In this document: one piece after another, positions 16,455 through 27,087 of the stretch
How positions within the stretch are numbered: position 1 is the stretch's first letter
Layout: every line of letters starts with the position of its first letter
Notes under the pieces: generated by a model
What the model was told of the DNA's origin: nothing
The model's input: the letters and a program-made list of their open reading frames with translations, nothing else
Database searches by the model: none
Translations under genes and position numbers: made by a program
Assembly (NCBI GenBank): GCA_003523085.1
Contig: DPHD01000057.1
Coordinates: 1-64,000, forward strand
Length of the DNA stretch: 64,000 bases
Direction: 5' to 3'
Source: Oceanospirillaceae bacterium
Lineage (GTDB): Bacteria > Pseudomonadota > Gammaproteobacteria > Pseudomonadales > Balneatricaceae

Positions 16455-19400
16455 GTGCTGCGTTTTTTTCCCGTCAGTATTGCGGTTAGGTTTTCTAACA
16501 TGAGTACCATCGACGGCACTACAAACAGAATTAACAGCGTACCTAAGGCTAAACCAAAGACAATAGAAATGGCCATCGGGATAAGGAACTGAGCCTGTAG
16601 CGACTCTTCAAATAAAATCGGTGTGAGGCCGGCGATGGTGGTCATGGAGGTGAGTAATACGGCCCTTAACCTTTGGCAGGCAGCCTCGACCACTGCAGCT
16701 TTTGGTTCCATGCCTTGAGCGCGAAACTCTTTGTAAAAAGACAGCAGTACAATGCTGTTATTAATGACGATGCCGGACAAGCCAAATAATCCAAACAATG
16801 ACAAGATAGTTAAATCTCTGTCCATCATCACGTGGCCTAAAACGGCACCTGTTAAACCAAATGGAATGGTGAACATGACCGCAATAGGCCAGGTATAAGA
16901 CGCAAATACCCACGCCAAAACGATATAGATAAGGACTAAGGCTAAGGCTAGGCCGGTCATCATTTCGCCCAGGGTTTCTTCTTCATCTGCCTTGGTGCCG
17001 CCAAAACTAATTTGCACGCCATATTGGCGCTCTAAGCTAGGGATGGTTTCTTCTTTTAACGCTTCGATCACCACGTTGGCGTTGGTGGCACCCACGTCCA
17101 CGTCGGCCTGTACGGTGACCATGAGTTGGCCGTTTTCGCTGCGGAACTTGTCAATGCCACGACGTGAGCTAAATTCTACCAATTCTAATAACGGCACGGT
17201 CCTGCCCGAAGGCAGAATGATGGGCAAAGCGTATAAGGTTGCAAGACTATTGCGGTCTTGGTCTTTGAGCATGAGCCGCACGTCAATTTCGTCGCTGCCT
17301 TGGTAAAAGCTTTGCACCGTCACGCCGTCAAATGCATACCTGAGTTGACGTCCAATGTCTGAGCTAGTAAGGCCTAAGGTAGTGGCTTCGGGGGTTAAGC
17401 TGAAAATCAACTGTTCCATGCCGTACGGCAGGTTGTCATCGATGTTTTGTACGCCGGTAAAGGCTTTTAGGGATGTTTGTAATTCCAACGCAACCTGTTT
17501 CATGACATTAGCGCTGGCACCGGTAATGTTGGCTTCGATGGGTTTGCCCGGCGGGCCGGATTCTGGTTGGTCAATAATGATTTTTTCTAACCCTGGTACC
17601 CGAGGAATTTTGCTGTTCCAGGTGTCAATAAACTCGGCATTGGATACAGAACGTAATACCGTACTGTCTAACTCTACCCGCAGAAGAGCAATTTGATCGC
17701 GGCTTGAAATACCATCCATAGACAACATGTGGGTGCCAAAGTAGGCCGCCCGTTCACGAATGAGCTGGCCGCCCAACTCTGCCTCGGTGGCCAGCAAAGC
17801 GTCTTCTACTTTTATTAGGTAGGAGGCCACTTCGGTGGCTGGGGTGCCGCTGCTAAACTGAACATTGGCGCGCAAATTGTCACCATCTACGCTGGGAAAA
17901 AAAGCAAACTGCAAGCGTCCACCCACCAGTAACCCGATGGCTAATACAAAGGCCGTGATAGCCAAGCTAAAGGTGACTAAGCGAAAGTCGATGGCAAAAC
18001 TAACGGCTGGGCGGAAGATGTTGTTTTTGAAATTTTCAAAACCTTGGTCAAAGGACGTGCGCCAGCGCGACGGGGGTTTTTTCTCGCGGTTCTTAAGTGC
18101 ATGGTGAAGGTGTCCAGGCAAGATTAAGAAGCATTCAACCAAAGATACAGCAATCACGCAAATCACCACCACCGGGATGTCCGATAAAATGCTGCCGATC
18201 GGCCCCCCAATTAACAATAGTGGTAAAAAGGCTGCAACCGTGGTTAATGACGAAGCGGCCACTGGCCCCAACATACGTTGCGCTCCGCCCATGGCTGCTT
18301 GCAAGGAGGGTTCTCCGCGCTGCGAATGAGCTAGAGTGTCTTCGCCCACGACGATGGCATCGTCAACAATAATGCCTAACGCCATGATCATGCCAAATAA
18401 GCTGATCATGTTAATGGAGCCGCCAATGTAGTACATCACACCCCATGTGGCGAGCAGCGACGCAGGAATGCCCATGGCTACCCAAAATGCGACTCGGGAG
18501 TTAAGGAATAAAAACAGTAAACCCACCACAAATAATAAGCCCGTGGCGCCGTTATTAATCAACAAGGTGATACGGGCTTTAAGGATGAGCCAAGCCTCAT
18601 CGTAGACCACAATTTCCACGCCCTGGGGGAAGCGCTGGCGGGCATCGGCCACCCAGTCATTCATAATGCCAGCGGTTTTAATGGTGTCGTCGTTTTGGCT
18701 GCGCATGATCGACAATTCAATGGCTGATTTGCCGTGATAACGAATGGTGCTTTGATCTTCCTTGGGTCTCAAGCTGATGTCGGCTACGTCACCTAAGCGC
18801 AGCAATTGAGCATTATCGCCTGTCAGTAACGGCAGTTGTTCAAAGCTGTTGACGTCTGAGACTTTGCCAATGGCTCGTAGTTGTTTAGAGCCATCCGTAC
18901 GGCCGGCAGTGCCAGCCATCACATCTTGGCTTTGATTGTTGATTAAACCTGCCATAGTTTGCAAAGACAGCCCCAGTTCGTGCATGGTGCTGGTGTCCAC
19001 TTGTATGGCGATTTCCCGTTCGGGTAAACCGGTAAAATTAATTTTGCTGATGCCCTTGGCTAACAACTCCCGTTCGGCCTGGCGGGCCAAATTGGTCAGT
19101 TCATCCACTGGGCCGTCGGTGGTAATGAGTAAGGTGCCCACGTTTTCATACATCACAAACTGTTCAACACTTGGGGTTTTGGCATCAGTAGGCATATTGC
19201 CTACTGAATCGACCCGCTGTTTGATGGCATTGGTGGTTTCTGTAAAGTCGGCACCGCTGTCAACGTCTAACCAAAGACTTACGCCACCACGGTAGGTGCT
19301 TGAGTTAACTTTAGTCACGTTAGCGACGCTTTTTAAGGCCTGTTCAACAGGGATGGTAATGCTGCTTTGTACATCTTCTGCAGCGGCCCCAGGCCAAGCA

Positions 19401-19552
19401 ATGTTGACCATTACCACATCTACGGCAAAGTCTGGAAAAAACTGGGTGTTGAGTTGCTTTAAACCATAGGCGCCAGATAAAAATAGCAACAACATTAACA
19501 AGTTAGGCGCTACTTTGTGGTTGGCAAAGAGGCGAATAAATGATTGCATCAT
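16451..19552 (-). CDS. RND-family efflux transporter, inner-membrane subunit
   Basis: A 1033-residue resistance-nodulation-division transporter. It has an N-terminal membrane helix, a large periplasmic loop, six helices, a second loop, then five or six helices (S-L-F-G-L-F-G-L-S-G-I-V-I-N-N-S-I-V near residue 930). Helix 4 carries G-I-I-V-D-D-A-I-V-V-G-E-D, with the Asp pair of the proton relay typical of drug-exporting (HAE1-type) members. It lies 15 bases after the membrane fusion protein gene, so the two form an operon. No outer-membrane TolC-like gene is present here, so the pump must use one encoded elsewhere. The substrate is not readable. Confidence 0.9.
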   Translation of the reverse strand: MMQSFIRLFANHKVAPNLLMLLLFLSGAYGLKQLNTQFFPDFAVDVVMVNIAWPGAAAEDVQSSITIPVEQALKSVANVTKVNSSTYRGGVSLWLDVDSGADFTETTNAIKQRVDSVGNMPTDAKTPSVEQFVMYENVGTLLITTDGPVDELTNLARQAERELLAKGISKINFTGLPEREIAIQVDTSTMHELGLSLQTMAGLINNQSQDVMAGTAGRTDGSKQLRAIGKVSDVNSFEQLPLLTGDNAQLLRLGDVADISLRPKEDQSTIRYHGKSAIELSIMRSQNDDTIKTAGIMNDWVADARQRFPQGVEIVVYDEAWLILKARITLLINNGATGLLFVVGLLFLFLNSRVAFWVAMGIPASLLATWGVMYYIGGSINMISLFGMIMALGIIVDDAIVVGEDTLAHSQRGEPSLQAAMGGAQRMLGPVAASSLTTVAAFLPLLLIGGPIGSILSDIPVVVICVIAVSLVECFLILPGHLHHALKNREKKPPSRWRTSFDQGFENFKNNIFRPAVSFAIDFRLVTFSLAITAFVLAIGLLVGGRLQFAFFPSVDGDNLRANVQFSSGTPATEVASYLIKVEDALLATEAELGGQLIRERAAYFGTHMLSMDGISSRDQIALLRVELDSTVLRSVSNAEFIDTWNSKIPRVPGLEKIIIDQPESGPPGKPIEANITGASANVMKQVALELQTSLKAFTGVQNIDDNLPYGMEQLIFSLTPEATTLGLTSSDIGRQLRYAFDGVTVQSFYQGSDEIDVRLMLKDQDRNSLATLYALPIILPSGRTVPLLELVEFSSRRGIDKFRSENGQLMVTVQADVDVGATNANVVIEALKEETIPSLERQYGVQISFGGTKADEEETLGEMMTGLALALVLIYIVLAWVFASYTWPIAVMFTIPFGLTGAVLGHVMMDRDLTILSLFGLFGLSGIVINNSIVLLSFYKEFRAQGMEPKAAVVEAACQRLRAVLLTSMTTIAGLTPILFEESLQAQFLIPMAISIVFGLALGTLLILFVVPSMVLMLENLTAILTGKKRST

Positions 19553-19567
19553 AGTGCTATGCTCCGC

Positions 19568-20818
19568 CTATCGGGTTTCAACTAATAAGCCGCTAACGGC
19601 GTTGGGTAACTGGGTGCTTAACACCTGGTCGCCGCTCTGCAACTGAGCGCTGCGCACCAAGGTTAAGCGTTCGCCCGTGGGGCTGGTCCAGGCGCCAATG
19701 CGGTCAACGCTCACCGCTTGCAAACGTTGATCAACAATCCGATAAACACGGTTTTGGCCATAAATGGCTAATGCAGGTAGTGCAGCCACATTGGTTTCCA
19801 TAGGCAGTTCAACCTGGACTTGCAAATTGCGGCCGACTTCAATGTTTTGGCCTTGCTTAAGGGTGAAAAATGCATCAATACCGCCCTGACTGGTAGAGGC
19901 TTCAGCCGACAAGCGATCCAACTTCAATGGATAGGTCCGGCCTGCGTGGGTAATGCTGGCGGTAAGGCTTGAGCCTGAGGCGGTGGTTTGCATCATGGGT
20001 AAATAGCGGGCCGGAATCTGGCTGCGAACTTCTAAGCTTTGAGTGTTGTACAGTTTAACCACGCGATCGCCGTTACGTACACGGTTGCCAGCGGCGGTAT
20101 CTACACTTAATACCCGGGCTTCAAAGGGCGCCAAGATATGGGTGCGCTGCAGGTCTAACTGTGCAAACTCAAGTTGTACGTTACTTTGGGTGGCGGCGGC
20201 TTTCAGTTGAGCTAAACGGTTAGGGTGGTCAGCAATGGTGTTTTCACGGTTTAATAACGACAATTGCTGTTGTTGCACGGCCCGTGTGGCGTCTTCTAGG
20301 CGCGATGCAGGGGCCACGTTTTGTTCGACCAGTTGTTGTTGACGGCGCAAGTTCTTTTCATTGATGGCTTGTAATTGTTGTTCAACTTTTAAGGCTTTTT
20401 GATCGGTTTTATTGCGGTTTATTTCGCTGTTAATGCGCGCCTCAATGTCGGCTAGGCTTGCTTGACGTTGCGCCAGGGTCAAACGTAATTCCCGATCGTC
20501 TAGCTGGGCGATGGTTTGTCCTTTTTTGACTCGGTCACCCCGGCTTACATTGACTTGGTTAACGAAGGCGTTGACCGTAGCGCTAAGTTGTACAGTTTCG
20601 CTAGCTTCTACAGCACCATAAAGGATGATTTGAGGGGCAAGGTCTTGTAATTGAATAACATGGCTGGACACCCCCCATACTTGTTCGGCAATTGGTTTGG
20701 CGGGCACTTCTGGTTTTGAATCTTTAAGGTATATGAATCCAGAGATAGCGCCAGCCACAATGGCGATGGGCAGGGCAACCTTAAAAATAAAGCGAGAAAG
20801 GATGGATTTGGCACTCAT
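19568..20818 (-). CDS. RND efflux membrane fusion (adaptor) protein
   Basis: A 416-residue HlyD/AcrA-type adaptor bridging the inner-membrane pump and an outer-membrane channel. One N-terminal membrane anchor (about 10-28) is followed by a lipoyl half-motif (V-S-R-G-D-R-V-K-K-G-Q-T-I-A-Q-L-D). A Gln-rich coiled coil covers about 110-205. A second lipoyl half (I-L-A-P-F-E-A-R-V-L-S-V-D) and the beta-barrel domain follow. I chose the ATG at 20818 (MSAKSIL), preceded by AAGG, instead of a frame 11 codons longer. No N-terminal lipobox Cys is seen, so it is anchored by the helix. It is the first gene of the two-gene operon. The 247 bases upstream, to pdxH, are divergent and show no clear operator. 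Confidence 0.88.
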   Translation of the reverse strand: MSAKSILSRFIFKVALPIAIVAGAISGFIYLKDSKPEVPAKPIAEQVWGVSSHVIQLQDLAPQIILYGAVEASETVQLSATVNAFVNQVNVSRGDRVKKGQTIAQLDDRELRLTLAQRQASLADIEARINSEINRNKTDQKALKVEQQLQAINEKNLRRQQQLVEQNVAPASRLEDATRAVQQQQLSLLNRENTIADHPNRLAQLKAAATQSNVQLEFAQLDLQRTHILAPFEARVLSVDTAAGNRVRNGDRVVKLYNTQSLEVRSQIPARYLPMMQTTASGSSLTASITHAGRTYPLKLDRLSAEASTSQGGIDAFFTLKQGQNIEVGRNLQVQVELPMETNVAALPALAIYGQNRVYRIVDQRLQAVSVDRIGAWTSPTGERLTLVRSAQLQSGDQVLSTQLPNAVSGLLVETR

Positions 20819-21065
20819 GTCAATGACCTTGTGTAAGCAAAAAAAGCACAACGGCTTCGAGGCTGATAAAAACTAGGGCTAGATAGTACATTAATGCTTG
20901 CTGATTTGATATTTGTGACTGCGCGGTAGTTGGCGTCTTTACGCATAATTTACTCGATTAATTGACCGACTATAAGTTGTGATGACATACAATAGTTTGC
21001 GCCCTGACTGAGGCAGCTTATAATGGGGCTAATGATCCACTAATGTAAGTAACTGGGCGACCTCA

Positions 21066-21710
21066 ATGCCATCACAAGACTATAACGATTATCGACGCGA
21101 ATACGAAGCCGAGGGGTTGCGTAGGCAAGACCTTGCGTTGGACCCATGGCAGCAATTTGGCACTTGGTTGACGCAAGCGACAAACGCATGCCCGTTGGAC
21201 GCCACCTCGATGTCTTTAGCCACCGTGTCGGCCTGTGGCATGCCCAGCGCCCGCATTGTGCTGATGAAAAGCTATGATGCACAGGGCTTGGTTTGGTACA
21301 CCGATAGCCGCAGTAATAAAGGCCAAGACTTGGCCAGCAACCCACAGGCATCAGTATTGTTTTATTGGCAGCCTTTAGAGCGGCAAGTGCGTATTTCGGG
21401 ACAGGTGGTGAAGCTGCCAGACGCGACCGCTGATGCCTACTTCCAAAGCCGCCCTAGGGCCAGCCAGTTAAGCGCAGCGGCCACTGCCCAAAGCCATGTG
21501 GTGAGCGGCGCAGCGGAACTTCAAGCTAATGTGCGACAGCTCGATCAGCAAACCCTAGCGGCCCAAGTCGAACGCCCTAAACCCTGGGTAGGTTATTGTT
21601 TGCAGCCCACTCAATTTGAGTTTTGGCAGGGGCGTCCTAGCCGTTTACATGATCGTTTTCGCTACCAGTACGGCGTTGATGGCTGGGCTATTGATCGTTT
21701 GGCACCCTAA
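21066..21710 (+). CDS. pdxH: Pyridoxamine/pyridoxine 5'-phosphate oxidase
   Basis: A 214-residue FMN enzyme that makes pyridoxal 5'-phosphate, the cofactor also used by the C-S lyase of this window. Family blocks are D-Y-R-R-E-Y-E-x-x-G-L-R-R near the N-terminus, the FMN-binding R-I-V-L-M-K-S-Y-D, E-R-Q-V-R-I-S-G, and the end R-L-H-D-R-F-R with I-D-R-L-A-P. It matches E. coli PdxH along its length. The ATG at 21066 gives the expected N-terminus, but the ribosome site is poor. rlmG begins five bases after the stop. Confidence 0.95.
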   Translation: MPSQDYNDYRREYEAEGLRRQDLALDPWQQFGTWLTQATNACPLDATSMSLATVSACGMPSARIVLMKSYDAQGLVWYTDSRSNKGQDLASNPQASVLFYWQPLERQVRISGQVVKLPDATADAYFQSRPRASQLSAAATAQSHVVSGAAELQANVRQLDQQTLAAQVERPKPWVGYCLQPTQFEFWQGRPSRLHDRFRYQYGVDGWAIDRLAP

Positions 21711-21715
21711 TTATT

Positions 21716-22885
21716 ATGTCTAAAAGCTCTGCTCAATATCCGTTGTCAGCCATGGCGAGCCACTTTGGTGAGCTCAAGATTTGTCGGCTGCCGCTAGACC
21801 CTAAACCAACCTTGCTTGCATTTGACCAAGGCGATTTGCTGGCCTTGGATTATATCCATGAACAACAATTGTTGCAGCCCCATAGCCGAGTGGTGCTGGT
21901 GAACGAGCCCTTTGCCGCCATCACCTGTGGCCTCACAGCAGCGGTGCAGGCGCTCACCGGCGGGGTGCCCACTTTGTGGAGTGATTCGCATATTGCCCAG
22001 CAAGCGTTGGCCTACAACACGCAACACAATGATTTGCCATTAGCCGATTTTGTGCCAGCCCATGAAACGCCTCAAGGTGGATTCGATTTGGTGGTATTGA
22101 AACTGCCAAAAAGCCATCGATTGTTAAAAGATCAGGTGTCTCGTCTATTGCCACAGTTGGCCGCCGGTGCAAACATCATCATGCCGGTGATGGTAAAGCA
22201 CTTAGACACGCCATTGTTTCAATTATTGGAATCCTTGTTGGGCCCGCTAACGACCAGCTTGGCGCGCAAAAAGGCGCGTTTAGTGTTGGCGTCAAAGAAC
22301 AAGGATGGTGGCGGCGAGAGCCCGCCTGCGCAAACACACCGCTGGTCGGTGGCGGATTTAGGTCTAACCCTAGATCATTATAGCGGTGTGTTTAGCCCCA
22401 CACGATTAGACCCCGGCGCGCAGGTGTTGCTGGAGAATTTCCCCGACGGCAACTATCAACATATTATCGACTTGGGTTGTGGTAACGGTGTGCAGGCCAT
22501 TACGGCCGCTAAAAAATGGCCTCAAAGCCAAGTGATCGGTGTGGATGAATCCTTTATGGCGGTGGCCTCAGCGACCAATAATGCCAGGTTAAATGGCGTC
22601 GGGCCTCAGTGCCGCTTTACAGCCAACGATTGCCTCACTAATATGCCCCCTCAGTCGGCCGATTTGATCTTGTGTAACCCCCCGTTTCACCAAGAGCGGG
22701 TGGTGGGCGACCAAATTGCCATGCGGATGTTTGCTCAAGCAGCACAAGTGCTAACAGCAGGCGGCGAACTGTGGGTGGTGGGCAATCGCCACTTAGGCTA
22801 CCACGCTAAACTCAAACGTTGGTTTAAGCAGGTGCAGCAGATCGGCTCACATCCGAAGTTCGTGGTGTTAAAGGCCAAGCGCTAA
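21716..22885 (+). CDS. rlmG: 23S rRNA (guanine-1835-N2)-methyltransferase
   Basis: A 389-residue methyltransferase similar along its length to E. coli RlmG, which methylates G1835 of 23S rRNA. The N-terminal half is a degenerate duplicate domain. The C-terminal half has the SAM motif I-D-L-G-C-G-N-G-V (near residue 248) and the base-methylation motif C-N-P-P-F-H-Q (near 323), ending N-R-H-L-x-Y-H-x-K-L-K. RsmC is the nearest alternative; V-D-E-S-x-M-A-V-A-S-A and overall length favour RlmG. Probably co-transcribed with pdxH. Its stop overlaps the stop of the convergent acyltransferase by four bases. Confidence 0.88.
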   Translation: MSKSSAQYPLSAMASHFGELKICRLPLDPKPTLLAFDQGDLLALDYIHEQQLLQPHSRVVLVNEPFAAITCGLTAAVQALTGGVPTLWSDSHIAQQALAYNTQHNDLPLADFVPAHETPQGGFDLVVLKLPKSHRLLKDQVSRLLPQLAAGANIIMPVMVKHLDTPLFQLLESLLGPLTTSLARKKARLVLASKNKDGGGESPPAQTHRWSVADLGLTLDHYSGVFSPTRLDPGAQVLLENFPDGNYQHIIDLGCGNGVQAITAAKKWPQSQVIGVDESFMAVASATNNARLNGVGPQCRFTANDCLTNMPPQSADLILCNPPFHQERVVGDQIAMRMFAQAAQVLTAGGELWVVGNRHLGYHAKLKRWFKQVQQIGSHPKFVVLKAKR

Positions 22886-23496
22886 GGCTTGGGTTTGAGT
22901 GTTGCGCCGGTAATGTCGGGGTTATAGTTGGCCGGCACTTTGCCCACTTTGGTGCGGTAAAAATCAGCGATGGCAAGCATATCAGCGTCCATGTCATCGC
23001 TAGTGTTTAACATCTTCCCAATGCCGCCCACTTTAGTGGGAAAATCAAAATAGGCTAAGGCTATAGGGATCTGCGCGCCTTTAGCCATGTGATAAAAACC
23101 TGTTTTCCAGCGCGGCACGCTTGAGCGAGTGCCTTCCGGGGCGATCGCCATGACTAAATCGGGGTGGCTGTTAAACGTGTCGATTGAGGCGTCGACAAAA
23201 TTCTGGCTGGTTTTACGGTCTAAAGGAATGCCCCCTAACCAGCGCATGAAGGGCCCCATAGGTCCTTTGAATAAGGTGTGCTTGCCAATAATATAAACCC
23301 GCAGATGCAGGTGAAAGGCCATGGCAATGCCCAGTGGAAAATCCCAGTTTGAGGTATGGGGCGCTGCGATAATAAGGTAACTGCCGGTGGCGGGTGCAAC
23401 ATTGATGACTTTCCAGCCGCTGAGTTTCAAAATCAGCCAAGATAAACCCCTAATGAGGTGGATAACACCAGGGGTATCGTGAATAGTAAAATGCAT
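22882..23496 (-). CDS. PlsC-like 1-acylglycerol-phosphate acyltransferase family protein
   Basis: A 204-residue acyltransferase. The catalytic H-x4-D motif is H-T-S-N-W-D (about residues 51-56), and the second block is A-P-E-G-T-R (about 119-124). W-L-G-G-I-P-L-D-R lies between them. Such enzymes transfer an acyl chain to lysophosphatidate or a related lysolipid at the membrane. The short length and H-T-S-N-W-D variant suggest a side branch rather than the main PlsC. The ATG at 23496 has only a weak ribosome site. Confidence 0.8.
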   Translation of the reverse strand: MHFTIHDTPGVIHLIRGLSWLILKLSGWKVINVAPATGSYLIIAAPHTSNWDFPLGIAMAFHLHLRVYIIGKHTLFKGPMGPFMRWLGGIPLDRKTSQNFVDASIDTFNSHPDLVMAIAPEGTRSSVPRWKTGFYHMAKGAQIPIALAYFDFPTKVGGIGKMLNTSDDMDADMLAIADFYRTKVGKVPANYNPDITGATLKPKP

Positions 23497-23574
23497 GGAA
23501 ATTAGAGCCTAGAAGCGATTTTTGCGGTATTATAGCAGGTTGCTCAAGCTCATGAGTTAAGTTTAATTATTGAC

Positions 23575-23600
23575 GCCCTATACAAGACAGTTATTAGGGC
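23575..23600. promoter_or_regulatory. Inverted repeat in the slyD leader
   Basis: GCCCTA (23575-23580) and its complement TAGGGC (23595-23600) flank a 14-base spacer, 15 bases before the slyD start. It may be a leader hairpin or an operator; the evidence is only the repeat. Confidence 0.3.
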
Positions 23601-23615
23601 ATTTTGGAGTATCAA

Positions 23616-24098
23616 ATGAAAATTGCCGAAAACAGCGTAGCTAGCTTCCATTACACCTTAACCAATGGCGCGGGTGAGCTAGTGGACACTTCACGCGAAG
23701 GCGAACCATTGCCCTATTTGCATGGTGCAAACAACATCGTGCAAGGCCTAGAAGAAGCCTTAGAAGGCAAACAGGTGGGTGACAAGCTACAGGTAGAAGT
23801 GCCACCTCACAAAGGCTACGGCGAATACATGGAAGAAATGGTGCAGCAGGTTGAACGTGAAATGTTTTCTGGCATCGACACCTTAGAAGTGGGTATGCAG
23901 TTCCACGCCGAAGGCGATTCTGGCCAGCCACATGTGGTCACTATTACCGCAATTGATGGCGACCAAGTAAGCGTTGACGGCAACCATGACTTGGCCGGTG
24001 AAACGCTTAATTTTGACGTCGAAGTGATGGCTATTCGTGAAGCCACTGCCGACGAATTGTCTGCCGGTCATATCCACGGACCAGGTTGTAACCACTAA
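23616..24098 (+). CDS. slyD: FKBP-type peptidyl-prolyl isomerase, SlyD family
   Basis: A 160-residue prolyl isomerase and chaperone. The FKBP domain ([14 protein letters not shown], then [21 protein letters not shown]) is split by the IF chaperone domain, as in SlyD. The tail is short (H-I-H-G-P-G-C-N-H) and has three His and one Cys, a reduced version of the metal-binding tail of E. coli SlyD. The ATG at 23616 has TTGGAGT just before it; the longer TTG start lies within that ribosome site. Confidence 0.9.
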   Translation: MKIAENSVASFHYTLTNGAGELVDTSREGEPLPYLHGANNIVQGLEEALEGKQVGDKLQVEVPPHKGYGEYMEEMVQQVEREMFSGIDTLEVGMQFHAEGDSGQPHVVTITAIDGDQVSVDGNHDLAGETLNFDVEVMAIREATADELSAGHIHGPGCNH

Positions 24099-24119
24099 TA
24101 CGGCTTTTGTTGCCGTATT
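24097..24119 (+). terminator. Hairpin after slyD, possible terminator
   Basis: AATACGGC (24097-24104) and its complement (24112-24119) form an eight-base stem with a seven-base loop, beginning at the slyD stop. The run after it (TATTCAG) is only weakly T-rich, so termination may be inefficient, allowing valS to be read from the same transcript. Confidence 0.45.
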
Positions 24120-24157
24120 TATTCAGCCCACCTTTTTTAGAGCGCTACACCGACATT

Positions 24158-27010
24158 ATGGAAAAGACATACAACCCCAACGCCATTGAACAGCAGTGGT
24201 ACCAGCAATGGGAAGACAACAATTACTTCGCCCCCTCCGGTGAGGGTACGCCCTACAGTATTGTTATCCCACCGCCTAATGTCACGGGTAGTTTGCATAT
24301 GGGTCATGCTTTCCAAGATACCATCATGGATACCTTGACGCGTTTTAAGCGTATGCAAGGCCATGATACCTTGTGGCAGGTGGGTACCGATCATGCCGGT
24401 ATAGCGACCCAAATGTTGGTGGAGCGTAAGGTTCAAGCCGAACAAGGTAAAACCCGCCATGACCTCGGTCGTGATCAATTTCTGGAAAAAGTATGGGACT
24501 GGAAGAATGAATCAGGCGGTACTATTACTCGCCAGCTTCGTCGTATGGGTGCCAGTGTAGATTGGAGCCGAGAGCGCTTCACCATGGATGACGGCTTTTA
24601 TACGGCGGTGCAAGAAGCCTTTGTACGTTTGTATGACGATGGCCTTATTTACCGTGGCAAGCGGTTGGTTAACTGGGATCCTAAGCTACACACAGCTATT
24701 TCGGACTTAGAAGTTATTTCTACCGACGAAAAAGGCCATTTGTGGCATTTGCGTTATCCCCTAGCAGAAGGCGCTACGACCGCCGACGGTAAGGATCATT
24801 TAGTGGTTGCCACCACACGTCCAGAGACCATGCTAGGTGATGCTGCCGTGGCGGTACATCCTAAGGATGAGCGTTACCAACACCTTATCGGAAAATCCAT
24901 TGAGTTACCCTTGGTCGGTCGTTTAATCCCCATTATCGCTGACGACTACGTGGATATGGAATTTGGTACGGGTTGTGTAAAAATCACCCCAGCCCACGAC
25001 TTTAATGACTACGCCATGGGCCAGCGCCACGACCTAGGTATGATTAACGTATTGGACCACGACGCTGCCATTGTGCAGGTGCCAGACGTGTATACCACGG
25101 CTGGCAAAGTGGTTGCAGAACATGATGAAACGGTGCCAGCCGCCTATCGTGGTTTGGATCGTTACGATGCCCGTAAACAAATAGTCGCCGACTTGGATGC
25201 TGCCGGCTTGCTGGAAGAGATCGAAGATCATGGTCTAAAGGTGCCCCGTGGCGATCGCTCTGGCTTGGTTATTGAACCCTTGCTAACAGATCAGTGGTTT
25301 GTGAGTACAAAACCATTGGCCGAACCGGCTATTGAAGCGGTAGAAGATGGGCGTATCGAATTTGTGCCCAAGCAGTGGGAAAATACTTATTTTTCTTGGA
25401 TGCGTGACATTCAAGATTGGTGTATTTCGCGTCAGCTTTGGTGGGGTCACCGTATCCCTGCTTGGTACGATGATGAAGGCAACTTCTACGTCGGTCGCAG
25501 CGAACAAGAAGTACGTGAAAAGCATGCATTGGGCGATATTAACCTGAAGCAAGATGAAGACGTGCTCGACACCTGGTTCTCATCTGGTTTATGGACCTTT
25601 GGTACCCTAGGCTGGCCAGACGCCACCGAAGCTCTAAAGAAATACCACCCCACCGACGTCTTGGTGACTGGCTTTGACATTATTTTCTTCTGGGTTGCAC
25701 GCATGATCATGATGACCATGCACCTCACCAAAGACGCAACGGGCGCAGCGCAAGTGCCGTTTAAAACTGTGTATGTTCACGGTCTGGTGCGTGATCAAGA
25801 TGGCGACAAGATGTCCAAGTCTAAAGGTAACGTTATTGACCCACTCGATTTGATTGATGGTATTGAGCTGGAGGCGTTACTTGAAAAACGCACCGGTAAC
25901 ATGATGCAGCCGCAGTTGGCCAAAAAAATCGAAAAACAAACCCTCAAGCACTTCCCCGACGGCATTGCCTCTTACGGTACTGACGCCTTGCGTTTTACCT
26001 TATGTTCGTTGGCTTCAACGGGACGCGATATCAAGTTTGACCTGGGCCGTATCGAAGGTAATCGCAACTTCTGTAATAAGATTTGGAACGCTACCAACTA
26101 CGTGTTGATGAACTGTGAAGAACAGGACTGCGGTCAAGCCGGCGGTGAGGTTGAGTTAAGTTTGGCCGATCGCTGGATTCGCTCACGCTTGCAGCAAACC
26201 GAGCAAAAAGTGATCGAATCTATGGGCTTGTACCGCTTTGATCATGCGGCCGAAGCCTTGTATTACTTTATTTGGAACGAATACTGCGATTGGTACTTGG
26301 AGTTGTCTAAGCCGGTGCTATGGGATGATAATGCTACTGCCGAGCAGCTACGTGGTACGCGTCGCACCTTAGTTCGTGTATTAGAGGCGGTGTTGCGTTT
26401 AGCTCATCCGTTAATGCCCTACATTACTGAAGAGATTTGGCAGCGTGTTAAAGCTTTGGCGGGCGTAGAAGGCGACAGTATTATGCTGCAGCCATACCCG
26501 GTGCCAGACGACAACAAACGTGATGAAACCGCAGAGGCAGACCTTGATTGGGTGCGCGGCATTATCGATGGCATTCGTAACATTCGTGGCGAAATGAACA
26601 TTGCGCCAGGTAAGCCTATCCCCGTACTACTTAACAAAGCCAGCGCTGAGGATCAGCAACGTTTGCGCAGCAATAGTCAGTTCCTCATTAAGCTTACCAA
26701 GCTAGAAAGCATTACCTTGCTAGATGCTGGTGTAGAGGCACCTTTGAGTGCTACGGCATTAGTGGGTGAGTTAGAAGTGCTGGTGCCAATGGCTGGCCTG
26801 ATTAATAAGGACGCAGAACTTGCACGTCTAAACAAAGAATTAGGCAGGCTTCAGGGCGAGATTAAGCGCCTGAGTGGCAAGTTGGGCAACGCTAAATTTG
26901 TTGATAAAGCACCGGCCCAAGTCATCGAAAAGGAACGTTCAAAATTGAAGGACGCAGAATCTGCCGCTAGTACTTTGCAGCAACAGGTAGTGAAAATTGA
27001 AGCCATTTAA
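24158..27010 (+). CDS. valS: Valyl-tRNA synthetase
   Basis: A 950-residue class I synthetase that charges tRNA-Val and edits mis-charged threonine. The HIGH motif is in [10 protein letters not shown] (residues 41-50), and K-M-S-K-S is near residue 550. The editing domain (about 190-340) and a C-terminal coiled coil (about 880-950, [14 protein letters not shown]) are present. The ATG at 24158 (MEKTYNP) matches the E. coli N-terminus; a TTG 17 codons upstream lies in the slyD hairpin. In many relatives valS follows holC and pepA; here it is separated from them by the cold-shock and ureohydrolase genes. Confidence 0.96.
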   Translation: MEKTYNPNAIEQQWYQQWEDNNYFAPSGEGTPYSIVIPPPNVTGSLHMGHAFQDTIMDTLTRFKRMQGHDTLWQVGTDHAGIATQMLVERKVQAEQGKTRHDLGRDQFLEKVWDWKNESGGTITRQLRRMGASVDWSRERFTMDDGFYTAVQEAFVRLYDDGLIYRGKRLVNWDPKLHTAISDLEVISTDEKGHLWHLRYPLAEGATTADGKDHLVVATTRPETMLGDAAVAVHPKDERYQHLIGKSIELPLVGRLIPIIADDYVDMEFGTGCVKITPAHDFNDYAMGQRHDLGMINVLDHDAAIVQVPDVYTTAGKVVAEHDETVPAAYRGLDRYDARKQIVADLDAAGLLEEIEDHGLKVPRGDRSGLVIEPLLTDQWFVSTKPLAEPAIEAVEDGRIEFVPKQWENTYFSWMRDIQDWCISRQLWWGHRIPAWYDDEGNFYVGRSEQEVREKHALGDINLKQDEDVLDTWFSSGLWTFGTLGWPDATEALKKYHPTDVLVTGFDIIFFWVARMIMMTMHLTKDATGAAQVPFKTVYVHGLVRDQDGDKMSKSKGNVIDPLDLIDGIELEALLEKRTGNMMQPQLAKKIEKQTLKHFPDGIASYGTDALRFTLCSLASTGRDIKFDLGRIEGNRNFCNKIWNATNYVLMNCEEQDCGQAGGEVELSLADRWIRSRLQQTEQKVIESMGLYRFDHAAEALYYFIWNEYCDWYLELSKPVLWDDNATAEQLRGTRRTLVRVLEAVLRLAHPLMPYITEEIWQRVKALAGVEGDSIMLQPYPVPDDNKRDETAEADLDWVRGIIDGIRNIRGEMNIAPGKPIPVLLNKASAEDQQRLRSNSQFLIKLTKLESITLLDAGVEAPLSATALVGELEVLVPMAGLINKDAELARLNKELGRLQGEIKRLSGKLGNAKFVDKAPAQVIEKERSKLKDAESAASTLQQQVVKIEAI

Positions 27011-27017
27011 CGGTGAT

Positions 27018-27040
27018 AAGGTGGCCAGTTTGGCGGCCTT
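27018..27040 (+). terminator. Imperfect hairpin after valS
   Basis: AAGGTGGCCA and TGGCGGCCTT pair in a ten-base stem with one mismatch and one G-T pair, with a three-base loop, eight bases after the valS stop. There is no T run, so it could be a 3'-end stabiliser or a weak terminator. Confidence 0.35.
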
Positions 27041-27051
27041 CTAGGGAATGA

Positions 27052-27081
27052 TTAGCTTTCCTTGGTCTAAGGTGCTAGACT
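27052..27081 (+). promoter_or_regulatory. Promoter of the cold-shock gene
   Basis: An extended -10 (TGC then TAGACT, 27076-27081) lies 18 bases after TTAGCT (27052-27057). A start near 27088 would give a leader of about 128 bases. Read by eye; the -35 is weak. Confidence 0.4.
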
Positions 27082-27087
27082 GTGCTC